Part shown: positions 1 to 11,140 of the stretch, in pieces
How the letters are laid out: every line of letters begins with the position of its first letter
Position numbering within the stretch: position 1 is the stretch's first letter
NCBI GenBank assembly: GCA_963931865.1
Contig: OZ007506.1
Coordinates: 11,285,301 to 11,349,300, forward strand
DNA: 64,000 nucleotides
Source of the DNA: Axinella damicornis
Taxonomy: Eukaryota > Porifera > Demospongiae > Axinellida > Axinellidae
Direction: 5' to 3'
Notes under the pieces: model-generated
Database searches by the model: none
Told to the model about the DNA's origin: nothing
Seen by the model: only the letters and a program-made list of their open reading frames with translations
Translations under genes and position numbers: made by a program

Positions 1-448
1 GTTCAGTCATGATCGGGCTCGTCACTGTTGCATCGATGAGCGGCTTGGTCTGAAACCTTGAGGTGAGTAACATGTTTGCTCAAGTACTAAGACTACTATA
101 TAATTTTTATAATAGTTGAAGAGACTTTTGGAGGGGCTGAGCCCCCCTGTTTGCATACTTGGGCCCCCCCCCCCCCCCCCCCCCCCAGCCCCCCCGCTTC
201 CTACGCCTATGTGTATACATACCCCTAAAATGGCCGTAGAAAGCAGCTCAGACAGCGGAAAATTGAGACATTTTCTACTGCCTGGCCCCCAGACCCCCTT
301 AGCAAGCGCAGGCTTTGTGCTGCAACATGTGCATGCACCATCCCTGGCCTGACTAGGCGTGACTACTCTGCAACTGCTCCTGATTCACAATTGTTGGCAG
401 CTGTTGATTCACCATTGTTGGCAGTTGTTGAGACAATTTGCTGCGTTC
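1..448. other. Intergenic leader with poly-C tract
   Basis: No gene is visible here. A 23-base C run lies at about 164-186. It is followed by a sequence ending in CTTCCTACGCC, which resembles the terminus of the repeat at 41333-42309. Short open frames across the C run are proline-rich artefacts. Confidence 0.5.
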
Positions 449-541
449 TGGGGAGCACACTTCATAGGCTGTCGTCAGCCTCAATGTGTACCCATTTGCT
501 TGCAGATAAAATTTTGTTCAGTTCAGTTCAGTTCAGTTCAG
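449..541 (+). mobile_element. Solo 3' end of a non-LTR retrotransposon
   Basis: This 90-bp stretch nearly matches the 3' end of the LINE at 54865-55560, including the terminal pentanucleotide repeat (GTTCA)n at 517-541. A conserved 3' tail ending in a short tandem repeat, with no upstream coding sequence, is the footprint of a severely 5'-truncated LINE insertion. No coding potential remains. Confidence 0.7.
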
Positions 542-892
542 GGCAGTGCATGTCGATGCAGTCCTCATTGTTCAGACATTGTTGTGTGGTCATGTATGCT
601 GGCCCACGCAGTTAACTGTGTTCCATGCCCCAACCGGTTGTAGCAAGTCTTCCTCACCTTGAACACTTAATTAAGGACGCGAGTTGAGTGACATCAACTG
701 TGGTGAGCTGCTTCAGTGGTTACAGCAGTACGGTGGTAAATTCTTCGTGCACATGGGGTAGCTACGCGCTTCCGGTGTGGGATTTGCTCATGGTGCCGTT
801 GCTATCGTGCATAACAGCCGACAAGGTAGGACAGATTGCTAGCAAGTTCCGCGCCTTGATTGCCGTGCAAGCCCGCGTAACCTTGAGCGAGC

Positions 893-1040
893 TAAATTCT
901 GATTGGTCAATGTTGGAGTAATTTTGGCGGGAATTTTAAAATTCATTTGATGGACCCGCGGAACGTTACGCGAACTACATTCTGATTGGTCAATGTTAAG
1001 TTTTGATGGGAATTTTAAAATTCTTTTGATGGACTGCATC
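893..1040. repeat. Two-copy tandem duplication, about 84 bp
   Basis: The string ATTCTGATTGGTCAATGTT occurs at 896-914 and again at 980-998. Each copy is followed by a related GGGAATTTTAAAATTC segment and then TTTGATGGAC. This is a diverged direct duplication that includes CCAAT-box-like ATTGG motifs. Whether those motifs have any promoter role is unknown. Confidence 0.6.
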
Positions 1041-1127
1041 AATGTCATCATTTCGTAGTAAACTGTTGAGTAGGGAATGAACGCTAAACAGCGACAACAG
1101 ACAATCCACACTCTGAGATATCTTCCA

Positions 1128-1935
1128 AGAGAAAGGACTTCCTTTGCTGCCGGTTGTGCGCTCTCTGGATTAAGACGGAGGGGTGGAGAACCAGCGTGGA
1201 GATTAGCCACTGAAATTTGTTCGAGGTGAGGGAACAAGCAAATCTATTCATCTTACCGTTACTGTAGCTAGTGTCTACCGATGCCTTGTACAGTAGTGAT
1301 ATCAGGGCACTACATAAGTACACAAACAAACAAATGGACGTAAGTGAATGAATGATATAGCAAACAGCCAAAAAAAGATTATTAGCAAGAATGTTTATCA
1401 AGGACAATTACACAAAGGAATGTCACGATGCAAATGGCTCCTGGCTCCGTAAGGTTGTGCGCTCTCTGAATTGAGGCGGATGGCATTATGAGTGCACATG
1501 AAAAATTTTTCCGTTACTCGCTATAGTCTCTGCCAATGTGCTGATGCCTTTGCTTCTGGTTGTGCGATCTCTGGATTGAGACGGATGTGTGGAGATCAGC
1601 GTGGAGATTAAATTTAGGTGAGTGCACATGCAAATCTATTCCACTTCTCGTTGCTGTAGCTAGTCTCTGGCAATATCCTGATGTCATTTCCTTTGGTTGT
1701 GTGCTCTCTGGACCGAGACGGATCGGTGGAGATCAGCGTGGAGATTAAATTTAGGTGAGTGCACGTGCAAATCTATTCCAATTCTCGTTGCTGTAGCTAG
1801 TCACTGGCGATATCCTGATGCCATTGCCTCTGGTTGTGTGCTCTCTGGACCGAGATGGCTGGGTGGTGTTCAGCATAGAGACTAAATTTGGGTGAGTGAA
1901 CATCCAAATCTATTCCACTTCTCATTGCAGGGCTG
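1128..1935. repeat. Tandem repeat array, unit about 137 bp
   Basis: At least four related units can be aligned, starting near 1143, 1440, 1555 and 1692, with a partial unit from 1829. Each contains GGTTGTGYGCTCTCTGGA, then GAGATCAGCGTGGAGATTAA, then CAAATCTATTCC and CGTTGCTGTAGCTAGT. The first two units are diverged and gapped; the last two are close. The 62-codon frames that recur at about 137-bp spacing are products of the repeat and not genes. Confidence 0.75.
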
Positions 1936-2050
1936 TCTTGTGGCTCCCACTGTTTTGTTGTACTTGTTGCACCAACGTAGCTATATAGCTACTGGGCATA
2001 TTATAAAGGACTGATTTCAGCAGATTATTGCTGTTCTTCTACAGTCCCTT

Positions 2051-2344
2051 CCAGATGGAGAGCCAATGCTGGTAGTTCCAAGCTATGAGAAGCTTTATGT
2101 GCGGAAGTTAGAGCACGACATCCTCACATACACTAATTCTGGAGTTCAACAAGACTGGTGGAAGGTTATGATTGACATGCTGGAGTTGAAGCAGGAGGCC
2201 TACCACCAAGGTAGATGCTGGCTAGCTACATGAGGAGCTCCTTCAGGTGAAGAGAACATTCACAGCTCAAGTGTCAACCAGTCTGCAGAGGCTGCAACAC
2301 TATTACATACCATGGTATCAGTGGGAAGACGTGATATTCCAAAG
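2051..2344 (+). CDS. Possible exons of an unidentified gene
   Basis: After a TTCTACAG acceptor, an open segment (about 2051-2210) encodes an acidic, helix-prone peptide containing PSYEKLYVRKLEHDIL and QQDWWKVMIDMLELKQEAY. It ends in a GTAGAT donor-like site. A second open segment (about 2244-2340) contains EELLQVKRTFTAQV and HYYIPWYQWEDVIF before a GTATGC donor-like site. The composition is clearly protein-like, unlike the surrounding AT-rich DNA, but I do not recognise the family. The following 400 bases have open frames of low-complexity charged composition that I would not call coding. Confidence 0.4.
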
Positions 2345-2744
2345 GTATGCAGCTGCAAATATGCATGTATACATGTATTATACTTGGTAGAGTCCTGTCA
2401 GTGATCACTCTGGGTACATGGATCGTCAATTGCATAATGTATTTCTACTTGTACGTATCTATTGGTGTGCAGTACTCCTATACGACAGAAAAGAGGTGGT
2501 GGGATGGGCACGAGCAAGAGATGACAGTCGAGGGAGGAGTCATGGCAGCACAGTCAGCACAAAGGGCAAGTGCAAGATGTCAGCCAATTCAAGAGAGGAG
2601 TTGTAGCAGGAGTGGAACCAGCGATGAAGTGAGAGACGACAGCCAAAGGAAGAATCATCGTGGAAGTGGGTGCAAAGGAACACCGACAGGCATCACAAGA
2701 CCCAGAGGAGTCAGCAGCTCAGGTATAGCTATAATCATATAATT

Positions 2745-3985
2745 ATGCTTACATGATGTATGAGTATAGCTGTTGTTAGCCTACTCCCTGCTCGCACCAC
2801 AATGTTGCACATTGCACTAATTCCACTGCTGTTTTGCTGAAAACCATTAGTACGAATGTAAATGTCAGCAACATCGAAACTTTCACACAACAATTTTTTC
2901 TTAAAACTTCAACATTAATTTAAGGCCCAAATTTTTCCAATGCATTACCAAACTTATTGAAATTTCAACAACGTATCTACACCAAAGTTGTAACTTGCTG
3001 AAAGTTTCAATGCACTGGCATTAGGTCCAAGTAATCAACTCAGACAAAATTTGAAAACTGAATTGAGTAAAAGTGTAATCTGAGGTCACTGCTGTCTGTA
3101 AAGTGATTTGTGCTGTGCTAGTAGGTACTAGTGATCATGTAAGAGTTTCAACGATGTATACACAATTAAGTGCCGCCCGGCATAACTTATGCCTAGTAGC
3201 TATATATACAAACAAACAAATGGAAGTAAGTGGTGGATGGGTATAACAACATAAAACTACCATTTGAAAGTGTGTATTGAGGACATTATCATAGATAAAG
3301 CTAGGGAAAGGTATAGCTACTAATAGTAGAGTAATTAATAGGGCATACATTTTAATTATAAAACGATAACGGACTAGTGATGCTATCATTCCTCAACAAC
3401 TATTCAATTAGTTGTCTAGCTAATTGCATAGATGTTTGACGAGAACCCTTCACTCTCTACCCTGTTGCCCTGACAGCCCTGTTGGAGTCACACTTGGTAC
3501 ATTTCACCTCTGATCAACTCTTGGGGATGGGGATGAGGAAGTGATGTGAATCACCTTTGGTGGAGTGATACATGCTCGGAAACTATTCTTAGGAACAGTT
3601 TTGTAATTTATACAAATTGTAGTTTCAGAAGCTCAAGTAGCTACCCATGTGCAAACTGTAGAAATTCTTCTTGTGCTGTTGTTTTACGCACTGCATGAAT
3701 TGGGCATGCGTTCCTGTTCAAGTATAGCTAGCTAGCCAATGCAACTTTCGAGCATGTACAGGTAGCTACATGCATGATGTGGTCTGACAGTACACGTACG
3801 CAAGACCAGTAATTATAAGCTACCGGTAATTATAAATAAATGAACCTTGGGGTCAAAAATTTTAGGGTGGAGTTGTTACGCACTTCCTGTATATATGCGG
3901 TTCGGAATAATTATAGTCTCGTTCCCAGACCGTCTGGGAATGATTCAAGATCAACGTTATGGCACATGGCATGCTGCGCAAACCA
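2745..3985. other. AT-rich non-coding stretch
   Basis: I see no conserved domain or repeat structure here. The minus-strand frame at 3135-3389 is hydrophobic AT-rich translation with no recognisable motif. Confidence 0.4.
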
Positions 3986-4008
3986 CGAGTCTGCAAGTGG
4001 AGCTGGCT

Positions 4009-4545
4009 ATGGAAGAACTTGTAGGAAGAACTGAAGCGTTGCTCACGCAAGGGCAGCTCCTGGAAGCGGTGGAGTTGTATCTCCAAGCTGCTGAGCGTGA
4101 ATACCACACACATTTAAGAAGTAGTCCAGCAGTGCTAGTGATATCTAGCAGAAAGAAGTTTGCGGACAATATTGTAACGCATTTTCTTGGACTGCCTTTG
4201 CCTTGACTGTGGAGGAGATCCAAATGCAATGCAACAGTTTTCCCTTTTGATAGAAAAGATACTGTCTATATATCAGCTCTTCGGAAGGTTGTGCTGACAA
4301 TGTTAGACTTCAAGTGTTTGGCAACTATCCACAGGCACAGCTGCTACTGCAAGATGGCTCTGGACGTTGATCCAGATTGTCTCAGTGCCAACGCGAATTT
4401 GCACACCATGTTTGACAGGATCGTGAACAGGTGGCATTTCCACTATAGCCTACTCTCAGGCAATCCAGAGGGCTGTTGTCTCCATCCCGGACTGCAAGGT
4501 GCTTGATGTTCAGTTGGATCAGGAACTGGAATTTTGAGGTATTGT
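4009..4545 (+). pseudogene. PRMT9: PRMT9-like arginine methyltransferase, broken N-terminal part
   Basis: Two segments match the layout of PRMT9, a protein that places tetratricopeptide repeats before its SAM-dependent methyltransferase domain and dimethylates arginine in splicing factors. A start at 4009 gives MEELVGRTEALL and a TPR-like helix pair. After a CCACAG acceptor near 4334 comes ALDVDPDCLSANANL, then RIVNRWHF, then AIQRAV, the order seen before motif I in PRMT9. Motif I itself is split. VLDV is followed by five extra bases (4511-4515), after which a different frame reads GSGTGILR, the expected glycine-rich SAM loop. The stretch between RWHF and AIQRAV is also shorter than in the family. 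No post-I, double-E or THW segments follow. I infer a gene remnant; an assembly error could explain only part of it. Confidence 0.6.
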
Positions 4546-4759
4546 TATTGAACTGTGAAGGCTAATGCGCACTTACAATGTAGAACATAGCAGGATGTTT
4601 TGATCCGAGGATCTTCTTCAGCTGTTAAAATGATGCAGGGCTACATGTAGCTTGTGCGTGCTACAAAATTAAATGCACTTCTGTATGTAGCACAACAAGC
4701 TAGCACCTGTATCTTTGTAACACCTCGTATTTAAATGTCCTGTATTGTTGGAATCCTGC

Positions 4760-4985
4760 TAGGTGTGTGTCAGGTTCAACGGAGAGGGAGGGACCAGGGG
4801 CTCAAGGAAGAAGGGGAACCAGGTGTGTGTGAGGCTGAAGGGAATGGGAGGGACCAGGTGTGTGAGGCTCAAGGGAGAGGGAGTGGACCAGGTGTGTGTG
4901 AGGCTCAGGGGAGAGGGGGACCAGGTGTGTGTGAGGCTCAGGACCAGGTGTGTGTGAGGCTCAGGGGAGAGGGAGGGACCAGGGG
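4760..4985. repeat. G-rich minisatellite, unit about 30-39 bp
   Basis: Repeated units contain GGGACCAGG, then GTGTGTGTGAGGCTC, then a GGGGAGAG spacer of variable length. Six to seven copies are visible. All frames are open across it because the repeat lacks stops, so its long frames are not genes. Confidence 0.8.
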
Positions 4986-5010
4986 TATGTGCTGATGTTG
5001 CTGTTGTGAT

Positions 5011-5330
5011 CAATTTTTATTGCTGCCTTCGCGGATGAGGGGGTGGGGCATTCATCCTTCATCAGATCAGAGAGCTCGATGGCAGCCGTGTAGGTCATGT
5101 GCTTGCAATGGTAATCCAAAACTCTAGCCTCACAGTTCTGCACTGTAGTTACGTCATGAAAAGAAAGCCACGCCTCCATGATGGCATAGTCACAATACAT
5201 CTTGACAAGAACAGGTTGGTAGAACTTCCTCGTAGCAGTAGGAGGCACCAGATGACGGATTCACAGGGATTCTGTTAGTGTACCAAACGCAGCCATCACA
5301 TGCAAAAGAACACAAAATGTGCTTGCATTT
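5011..5330 (-). CDS. Possible exon, unidentified protein
   Basis: On the minus strand a frame from about 5248 down to 5011 reads a protein-like sequence including KFYQPVLVKMYCDYAIMEAW and ELSDLMKDECPTP. Directly upstream, a second frame carries a Cys-rich stretch with CSFACDGCVWYTNRIPVNP. The two could be one exon separated by a one-base shift near 5245. I do not recognise the family. The Cys spacing could suggest a zinc-binding region, but this is speculative. Confidence 0.35.
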
Positions 5331-5539
5331 TGGATTGCGCATGCGTAATTGGCGAACGTGACCTCATTGCCTCAAAATGGCGTCGTGCTAGAATGCCATC
5401 GGATCGTAGCTAGCTATAACTGCTGGTCTTGCCAGTTTGCAGACAAACGTGGTCATGGCGAGTACTACGGCGATAGCGGTGTTGTCCTGTACGTAAATTA
5501 GCTCAAGAAGTGGTTTAGTTGGTAAGCTATCCTTGGTCA

Positions 5540-5830
5540 AAGTTTCGTTATGAGAAAGAAAGAAAGAAGAAGAAAGAAGAAGAAGAAAGAAGATGACGAA
5601 ATCGGACTTTTCTCCGCGACATGTTCATCGACTCCTGCGTACTCTAAGGTATGTTTGTGAGTGTTTTTGTGAACTGCTAGGCAGTATCATTCTGTCTGCA
5701 TGCTTGGTTTGGGGGGTTGTAGCTTCTTTGGCCGTTATCCTGCTGGTGCATCAGTATGGTAAAATCGAAATTTCCTTGGCCATCCCTAAATAGAGAACGC
5801 TACCGCGTTCTCTGATAAGATTCTTATAAG
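5540..5830 (+). repeat. Dispersed repeat, copy 1 (GAA-rich head)
   Basis: This starts with a (GAAA/GAAGAA)n purine tract and continues through a conserved 200-bp body ending TCCTTGGCCATCCCTAAAT and AGAAC. A second, diverged copy in the same orientation lies at 10925-11140. The shared short frame reads a hydrophobic peptide in both copies, but the copies differ by indels that break it, so I treat this as a repeat and not a gene. Confidence 0.6.
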
Positions 5831-6396
5831 ATTCTTATGACTATTTGCGTAAGGGTAAGATTCAATACTTTGACTGTTAAGGTTACAAGCTCGTCGTGTG
5901 GTGGGCGTGGCCAGACAATTTGTTCAACCTCATCTTTCTCGCACAGAAAGTAAGCTAGTGAAATCAAACTTACTCGACACAAAGCAGGGAGGGTAGTCAA
6001 CATGCAGACTTATAGCGGCTCACACTGTAGCCATTGTACGCTGGTTAAATCAATTCCAGCAAACTATTCACAAAAAATCTCCAGTGCGAAGACCGCGTCG
6101 ATTCTTCTGTTGGGAGACATGCCATAAGAAGCTCTAGGGCGGGACGGAAGCGTTTTGTGGCTAGGTTGAACTCAACTGTCTTCGAAAGAACGACCCTTGA
6201 GTGCAAATAACCGCCATCTTGATTCCCGTCTTTGGAATACAGCGTCGTATAACGATCATCAGTATTTACAAAAAACGCTTCGTCCAGCCCTTTCTATAAC
6301 TGTTGTGCCTATTTCAATACGGTCTTCCAACTCCAAGTCGGATCGCACGGCTCTATTTTTGGTGACAAAAAACTTTGAAATAGCGCTAAGTTAAGT

Positions 6397-6917
6397 ACCG
6401 TAGATCGGAAAATTTTTGTGTTAAAAATATTTCGTGTGCAAAATTTTCGTGGCGTTAAATTTTCGTAGTATAGCTCATCAACGAAATTTTTTTAACAATC
6501 ATTGTGTCAAGAATGGAGACGTACGAACGAGCTGCTGCTACGCCGTGGTGACTGGCGTACCAACAAAGCGTTGCTGTATCTCCTGTACGGCCTGCGCTTC
6601 GTCCCTTCCGCTTCGGCCCGCTTGTTGATTCGAGCACCTCCCAATTCGCTGAGGCAATAGCTACCTCGCGAAGGAACGGAGAGCGACAGAGATCTTTTGG
6701 AGTAAGGGGAGTCCATCTGCGGGCTTGAAGAATCGCAGAAGGACCGTGAGTGCAGCACAGGTGAATTCAGTACTAGTTTACACGCGGCTGACCGTGAAAA
6801 TTATTCATTGCTGTTAGCTAATATCCATTGTAAATACATTTCGTGCGTTAAATTTTCGTGGTTGATGGCAACTACGAAAATATTTTAAGAACGAAAATTT
6901 CCCGATCTACGGTATAC
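6397..6917. mobile_element. MITE with TACCGTAGATCGG terminal inverted repeats
   Basis: The left end is TACCGTAGATCGGAAAATTT and the right end is its inverse, AAATTTCCCGATCTACGGTA. Both subterminal regions are filled with reiterated TTTCGTG/CGAAAATTT boxes. The TA dinucleotide at each tip is compatible with a Tc1/mariner-type target site. The interior has no transposase. Length is about 520 bp. Confidence 0.8.
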
Positions 6918-6958
6918 GGTGCACGTATCCGCGTGCAGGGATCCCGTAACGGGTGAAC

Positions 6959-7021
6959 ATAGCCTTGTTCCCAGGCTCCGCCCAGCTTTGGAACTATGGG
7001 CTAGCCTGGAAACGAGGCTAG
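6959..7021. mobile_element. TAGCC..GGCTA palindromic mini-element, decayed
   Basis: TAGCCTTGTTCCCAGGC at the left and CTGGAAACGAGGCTA at the right form an imperfect hairpin of the dispersed family also seen at 33286, 41147 and elsewhere. The flanking 9-mers agree at only six of nine positions, consistent with age. Confidence 0.6.
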
Positions 7022-7028
7022 GGTAAAG

Positions 7029-7868
7029 TATGTACCCAGGAGCGCATGAGCCGCCAAAGGCGGTGAAGGAGCGTTCAACTAGTAAAGACATGTAGTAGTC
7101 CTTCACACCTTTTGGTTTATACCTTATATGGAAGACCTTTGCGGCACCGCGTAAGTGGCTGCTAAAAATATTCACAAGCCGGAACGATCGTGCATCTGCT
7201 GCTGTAGTAAAACATTTCTACTGCCTTGCACTGCGAGTTAGCCAAGGCCCAGACCTGCCTCAGCGGAACAGGGCGCGAGTGTGGAGGGCAGTACTGGTTC
7301 TACGCGAAAGCGAAGGAACCGTGCAAAATGCTCCTTTCCAGATGTGCATGTAGCTACTTCTGAAGAAGGTTGCAGAGAAACCAAGTAACAGGTAGCTCAG
7401 TAAGACGCACAGCTTGTCACTCTCGCTCCACTTATTCCACACGGTTTGTCGTTCAGGGTATTGCATAAACTGGATCGCTTCCTTCTCGTTCACTTGCTGT
7501 TTCACGGAAGCTTCAAAGATGGACATATCCATTTTACGCAGTCTGTTTAGCTAACAAGTAGCTAGCTAGCGTAGTTCATTCTTAGAAACGTAGCTAACCT
7601 TCTTCGTTGGTTTGCTGGCCGTTGAAGCCACTGCACGTAGCGCCATCGTCCTAGTCAGCTAGCTCTAGTATCTAAAGGCCAATTTGCATTTCACACTTAC
7701 TTAGCTCCGGTTCACACAAATCCTTACAACTGCATTGCGTGATGGCCTCTTGCCGTAAAAGGTACATTTTTGGAGGTGTGAAGGACTACTACATGTCCTA
7801 GGGCGGGCATGCGGAGTTGGACGCTCCTTTGCCTTTGCCGCCTTCGGCGGCTCATGCGCTCCTGATGT
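7029..7868. repeat. Inverted repeat with 95-bp arms
   Basis: The arms at about 7029-7122 and 7772-7868 are reverse complements. They share GTACCCAGGAGCGCATGAGC or its variant, a GCCGCC..GGCGGC hairpin, and GACATGTAGTAGTCCTTCAC. About 650 bp of unique sequence separates them, including the frame at 7260-7532. The whole could be a foldback transposon or an inverted duplication. Confidence 0.65.
7260..7532 (-). CDS. Small ORF or first exon, unknown
   Basis: An ATG-initiated frame of 90 codons on the minus strand begins MDMSIFEASVKQQVNEKEA. It has a charged helical N-terminus, then a hydrophobic run, CVLLSYLLLGFSATFF, that could be one membrane segment. The last third (RRTSTALHTRALFR) looks non-coding, and a GTTACTTGG donor-like site lies before it, so this may be a first exon. 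It lies inside the inverted repeat at 7029-7868. No family is recognised. Confidence 0.3.
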   Translation of the reverse strand: MDMSIFEASVKQQVNEKEAIQFMQYPERQTVWNKWSESDKLCVLLSYLLLGFSATFFRSSYMHIWKGAFCTVPSLSRRTSTALHTRALFR

Positions 7869-8346
7869 ACCGTAGGACTGTTTTGATTGCGAAGTAACAC
7901 TACAATGTGTTTGGTGGCACATTACATGTTTCATGACTGCATTGCATTCTAATTTTTGTGTGCTGTAACCAACCTCCCATTTGAATTTTTCACTGTCAAA
8001 CCAGTCCTAAAATAATACCCAATTAGCTTAGACATCATACTTGCAATGGACATCAGGTCATTTCAAACTCTCCCAGCTAATCTCCGTTAGTCTTTGCGAC
8101 AAACACTCCTGAAAGGCTATGTGGGTCAAAGGAGATCCATAACTGAAGGCTAGTGGGGTCAAATACTACAACTGAACCCCCTTACCCCTAGGTCAACAAC
8201 TGGATGTCCACAATAAGGGCTAGGGGGAAGGGGGTTCACAACTTAATCCACTATCAATTATTCTTGTTGGTTTGCTTTTTGGAGTGTATGAAATGCATAG
8301 CTTTAGGGTAACTCTGAAGAAAATTGTCATGGTAGGTTCAGCATAA

Positions 8347-8401
8347 GGCCACTCCAAATGGTAGTCTGGTTTCTGGTCAGGGACTTTCGCAAGTCAAAAG
8401 G

Positions 8402-8440
<39 letters not shown>

Positions 8441-10549
8441 CTCTATCCACTTGAGAGACATTTACCACATATTTCAACACATTACCACAAAAATTCAAGC
8501 TGAAATATGTTTTGAGCATCACTGGCTTGTCAATACAAGCTGCACACTGTGGATACTTTTCCTTTGGAACCGATTCGACATCTTCAGCACAACATATGCA
8601 TATTGGAGAGTATTTTTTTGCTGAACAATACAGCTTCTCGATTGGGTCTTCACATGACAGTTCTCTGGTGTATACATCGTTTAGTCATCCAGAGAGCCGC
8701 AAATCTTGTAGCTGAGTGCCACAGGTAAATGAAGTGTCTTCGATTGCTGCTTGCAAACTGGCCTGCTCCTTCTTAGTAAGCTTGAATCGAGAGTAAAGTA
8801 ACCGCCACATGCCGCATTCATCGCACTGGAGCATAATGTCCACATTCTTTACATGCTGCACACTTGTTGAAAAATGAATTAAGGGTTTCTTTCTCTTGGA
8901 TATTAATGTATTTTCTGGAGGGATGGCCTATGACTTCCATCTGTGTTGGATCCCAGCAAGTCATCAAATTTCTTATAGTGCCCATCTTCTCCAAGAACTG
9001 AATCTGGCAGGACATGAAGGTTGTCAAATACTTCCCTTGGAAGTCTGATCGGCCTGCAGATATCACACGAGTCAGATCCACACTTTTTGAACTGAAAGGA
9101 ATAATCGTGACGAGTGCAGCAGTGCTTCAAAAAGGCAACCAGACCCTGCTTTGATGTGATATTCTTCTTTGTGATGGATTCATCCTTCTCACGAGTTATA
9201 TCAACAACCAATACTTCATCCGCATCGAGTCAATATCGGTTTCACTAGCTGGGGGAAAAGAAGAGAATGTCTTTCCCTTTAACTCCAATCTTTCCAGCAG
9301 CATGACCAAAAGGGATTTCACATGAGCAAGTGCTGCGGACCTGAACTCGGGATGTCTTTTTGCAGTATCACACAGAGTAGCAAGGCTGTTGCATTTTGCA
9401 GCTTCAGCTTCAAATTCACTATCACCTTTCTCTCGCATCAATCCGACACACTGTAGACCCAGATTAAGTGTAGACATTATGCGTTCCACAGGGTTTCTCC
9501 AGGAATGTGAGGGGGCTGTCCGTGCTGCACACAGGAAATCCAGATCTAGTTTCAACTATTGTCTTCATAGCCTGGAGAATGGACTTCACTGGCTGGAAAA
9601 AGGATATGTTCCTCCTTAAGCAACCCAAGAACATCGTTGTACAACTTGTCCTTGTTTGTACGTATTGGTACACATGTAGGAATACTAGGCAGTGATTGCT
9701 GTCTCTGATTTGCCATCAGCAGTGCAAATGCATCATGTACAGGGGTTGGTTCTTGGTGTTCGTCACAAGTAAGGTATCACAAAAATGGGCCAAAGAGCTG
9801 AATAGCAGAATCTAGTGACAACGATAGGTGTATTCTGTCAAGTGAATCGTTGGATTTGCCTAAAAATGCGGACTCGAGTTGCATCTCATTGACCACACCC
9901 TGTTTTTGTAGCTCACATAATTTATGATCTTGTCCTCGTAGAACTGCTGCACGGTAATTCCGGCATCCCCATCCCCAGTCGACAGGATACACCCAAGGGA
10001 ACACTGTTTTATTTGATGAGTGGTTGAAAACTGCAGTTCACGAGAGACATTGTGGCTAGGAGCTGGAATAGATATGAATCCTTCTAAATGAAGCACACCG
10101 ACATCAACGTCCAGGTATGCATACACAGATCCACAACTCTTTTTGCTACTACACAATTTTACTATATCTCACTTACCAACAAAGAGAGTACAATTGACAA
10201 TATCTAAACCAGCTGCCAAACTTGGACATGAGTGACTCGTTGTACGTACTTTCAGACCAGCTTGAACACATTGAAGGCTAGATTGCACAAATGCAGTATA
10301 CTGAGAAGAAAAAAAGCAAAAAATGCCACACAGTAAGTAAAAGAAACCGGTTGTTAGGTATCCAACGTACATTAAAGCATAGATTAGAGCAGATACAAAC
10401 TTACCTTCTGAATGCACGAGGTGAACGGTAGAAATGAAAGGGCAGTTGACACTTCCTCACATGCGTATTAGCGATAATGATCAAAAACGCGACTTCTGAA
10501 ACCGGATGCGGGTGGTGGACCAGAAACCAGACTACCACTTGGAGTGGCC
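8347..10549 (-). mobile_element. Decayed DNA transposon with 32-bp TIRs
   Basis: The ends at 8347-8378 and 10518-10549 are inverted copies starting GGCCACTCCAA and ending TCTGGTTTCTGGTC, with one mismatch in 32. TAA stands directly outside both ends (8344-8346 and 10550-10552), a candidate 3-bp target duplication. The interior holds one decayed minus-strand gene. A 34-base poly-G tract at 8403-8436 lies just inside the left TIR. A 3-bp TAA duplication is typical of the PIF/Harbinger group, but the protein does not look like a Harbinger transposase to me, so the superfamily is open. Confidence 0.8.
8445..10435 (-). pseudogene. Transposon-encoded Cys-rich protein, multiply frameshifted
   Basis: Read on the minus strand. 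Two introns are probable near the 5' end: GTAAGT at about 10412 with a TTTTTCTTCTCAG acceptor, and GTAAGTGAG near 10172. Coding pieces then appear in order but in shifting frames: QLESAFLGKSNDSLDRIHL, PVHDAFALLMANQRQQSLP, a core with CAARTAPSHSWRNPVERIMS, KKCGSDSCDICRPIRLP, and a C-terminal part with QCDECGMWRLLYSRFKL, SCEDPIEKLYCS and PQCAACIDKP. At least four frame breaks are needed to connect them. The NPVER segment recalls the position of the catalytic Glu in DDE transposases, and the CxxC pairs suggest zinc binding; both are inference. Similar Cys-rich proteins are, to my knowledge, common and uncharacterised in invertebrate genomes. Confidence 0.6.
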
Positions 10550-10682
10550 TAAACGTAAGGCTATGGGTACTGGATGTGTATGCCAGGTTTTTAATGTCTT
10601 AATTGCTACTTAATCACCATGTCAAGAATGGAAACCCATGTCTCTCATGATGGCAAATGACAATGGACAGCAGGCTTTGATA

Positions 10683-10720
10683 TAGCCTCGTTCCCAGGTC
10701 ATGTCCTGGGAAGAAGGCTA
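10683..10720. mobile_element. TAGCC..GGCTA palindromic mini-element, 38 bp
   Basis: TAGCCTCGTTCCCAGG and CCTGGGAAGAAGGCTA form a short hairpin. The flanks GCTTTGATA (10674-10682) and GCTTTGATT (10721-10729) match at eight of nine positions, consistent with a 9-bp target duplication. Confidence 0.75.
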
Positions 10721-10924
10721 GCTTTGATTCTACATTTTAAAATTCAATACGCATTAATTAATTAATTCAGTAGCAGGGACATCCCCACTTCATTAATATA
10801 AACGAAAAACTGACTGTATTAAAAAGTAGTTTCTTTCTTGGATCTCCATAGGACTTCATCAATAGACAATATAGCGAATAGCCTTCCAGCTCACTGTCTC
10901 TGGCTGCTCTGCAAAAGACCTGAT

Positions 10925-11140
10925 GCACATTCAATGGGAAAGAAAGAAGAAGAAAGATGACAAAATTGCCGACTTCCCGTGTAGTCTCTATGGTACGTTT
11001 ATTTTTGAACTGCTACGCAGTATGATCCTATCTGCATGCGGTTTTGTAGCTTCTTTGGCTATTATGCTGCTAGTACATCAGTTCGGAAAATTTCCTTGGC
11101 CATCCCTAAATAAAGAACAGTACTGTGTTCTCTGAGATGT
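10925..11140 (+). repeat. Dispersed repeat, copy 2
   Basis: Diverged direct copy of 5540-5830, with the same GAAAGAAGAAG head and TCCTTGGCCATCCCTAAAT tail. The two copies bracket the 5.8-10.9 kb interval, but nothing else suggests they are the ends of one element. Confidence 0.6.
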
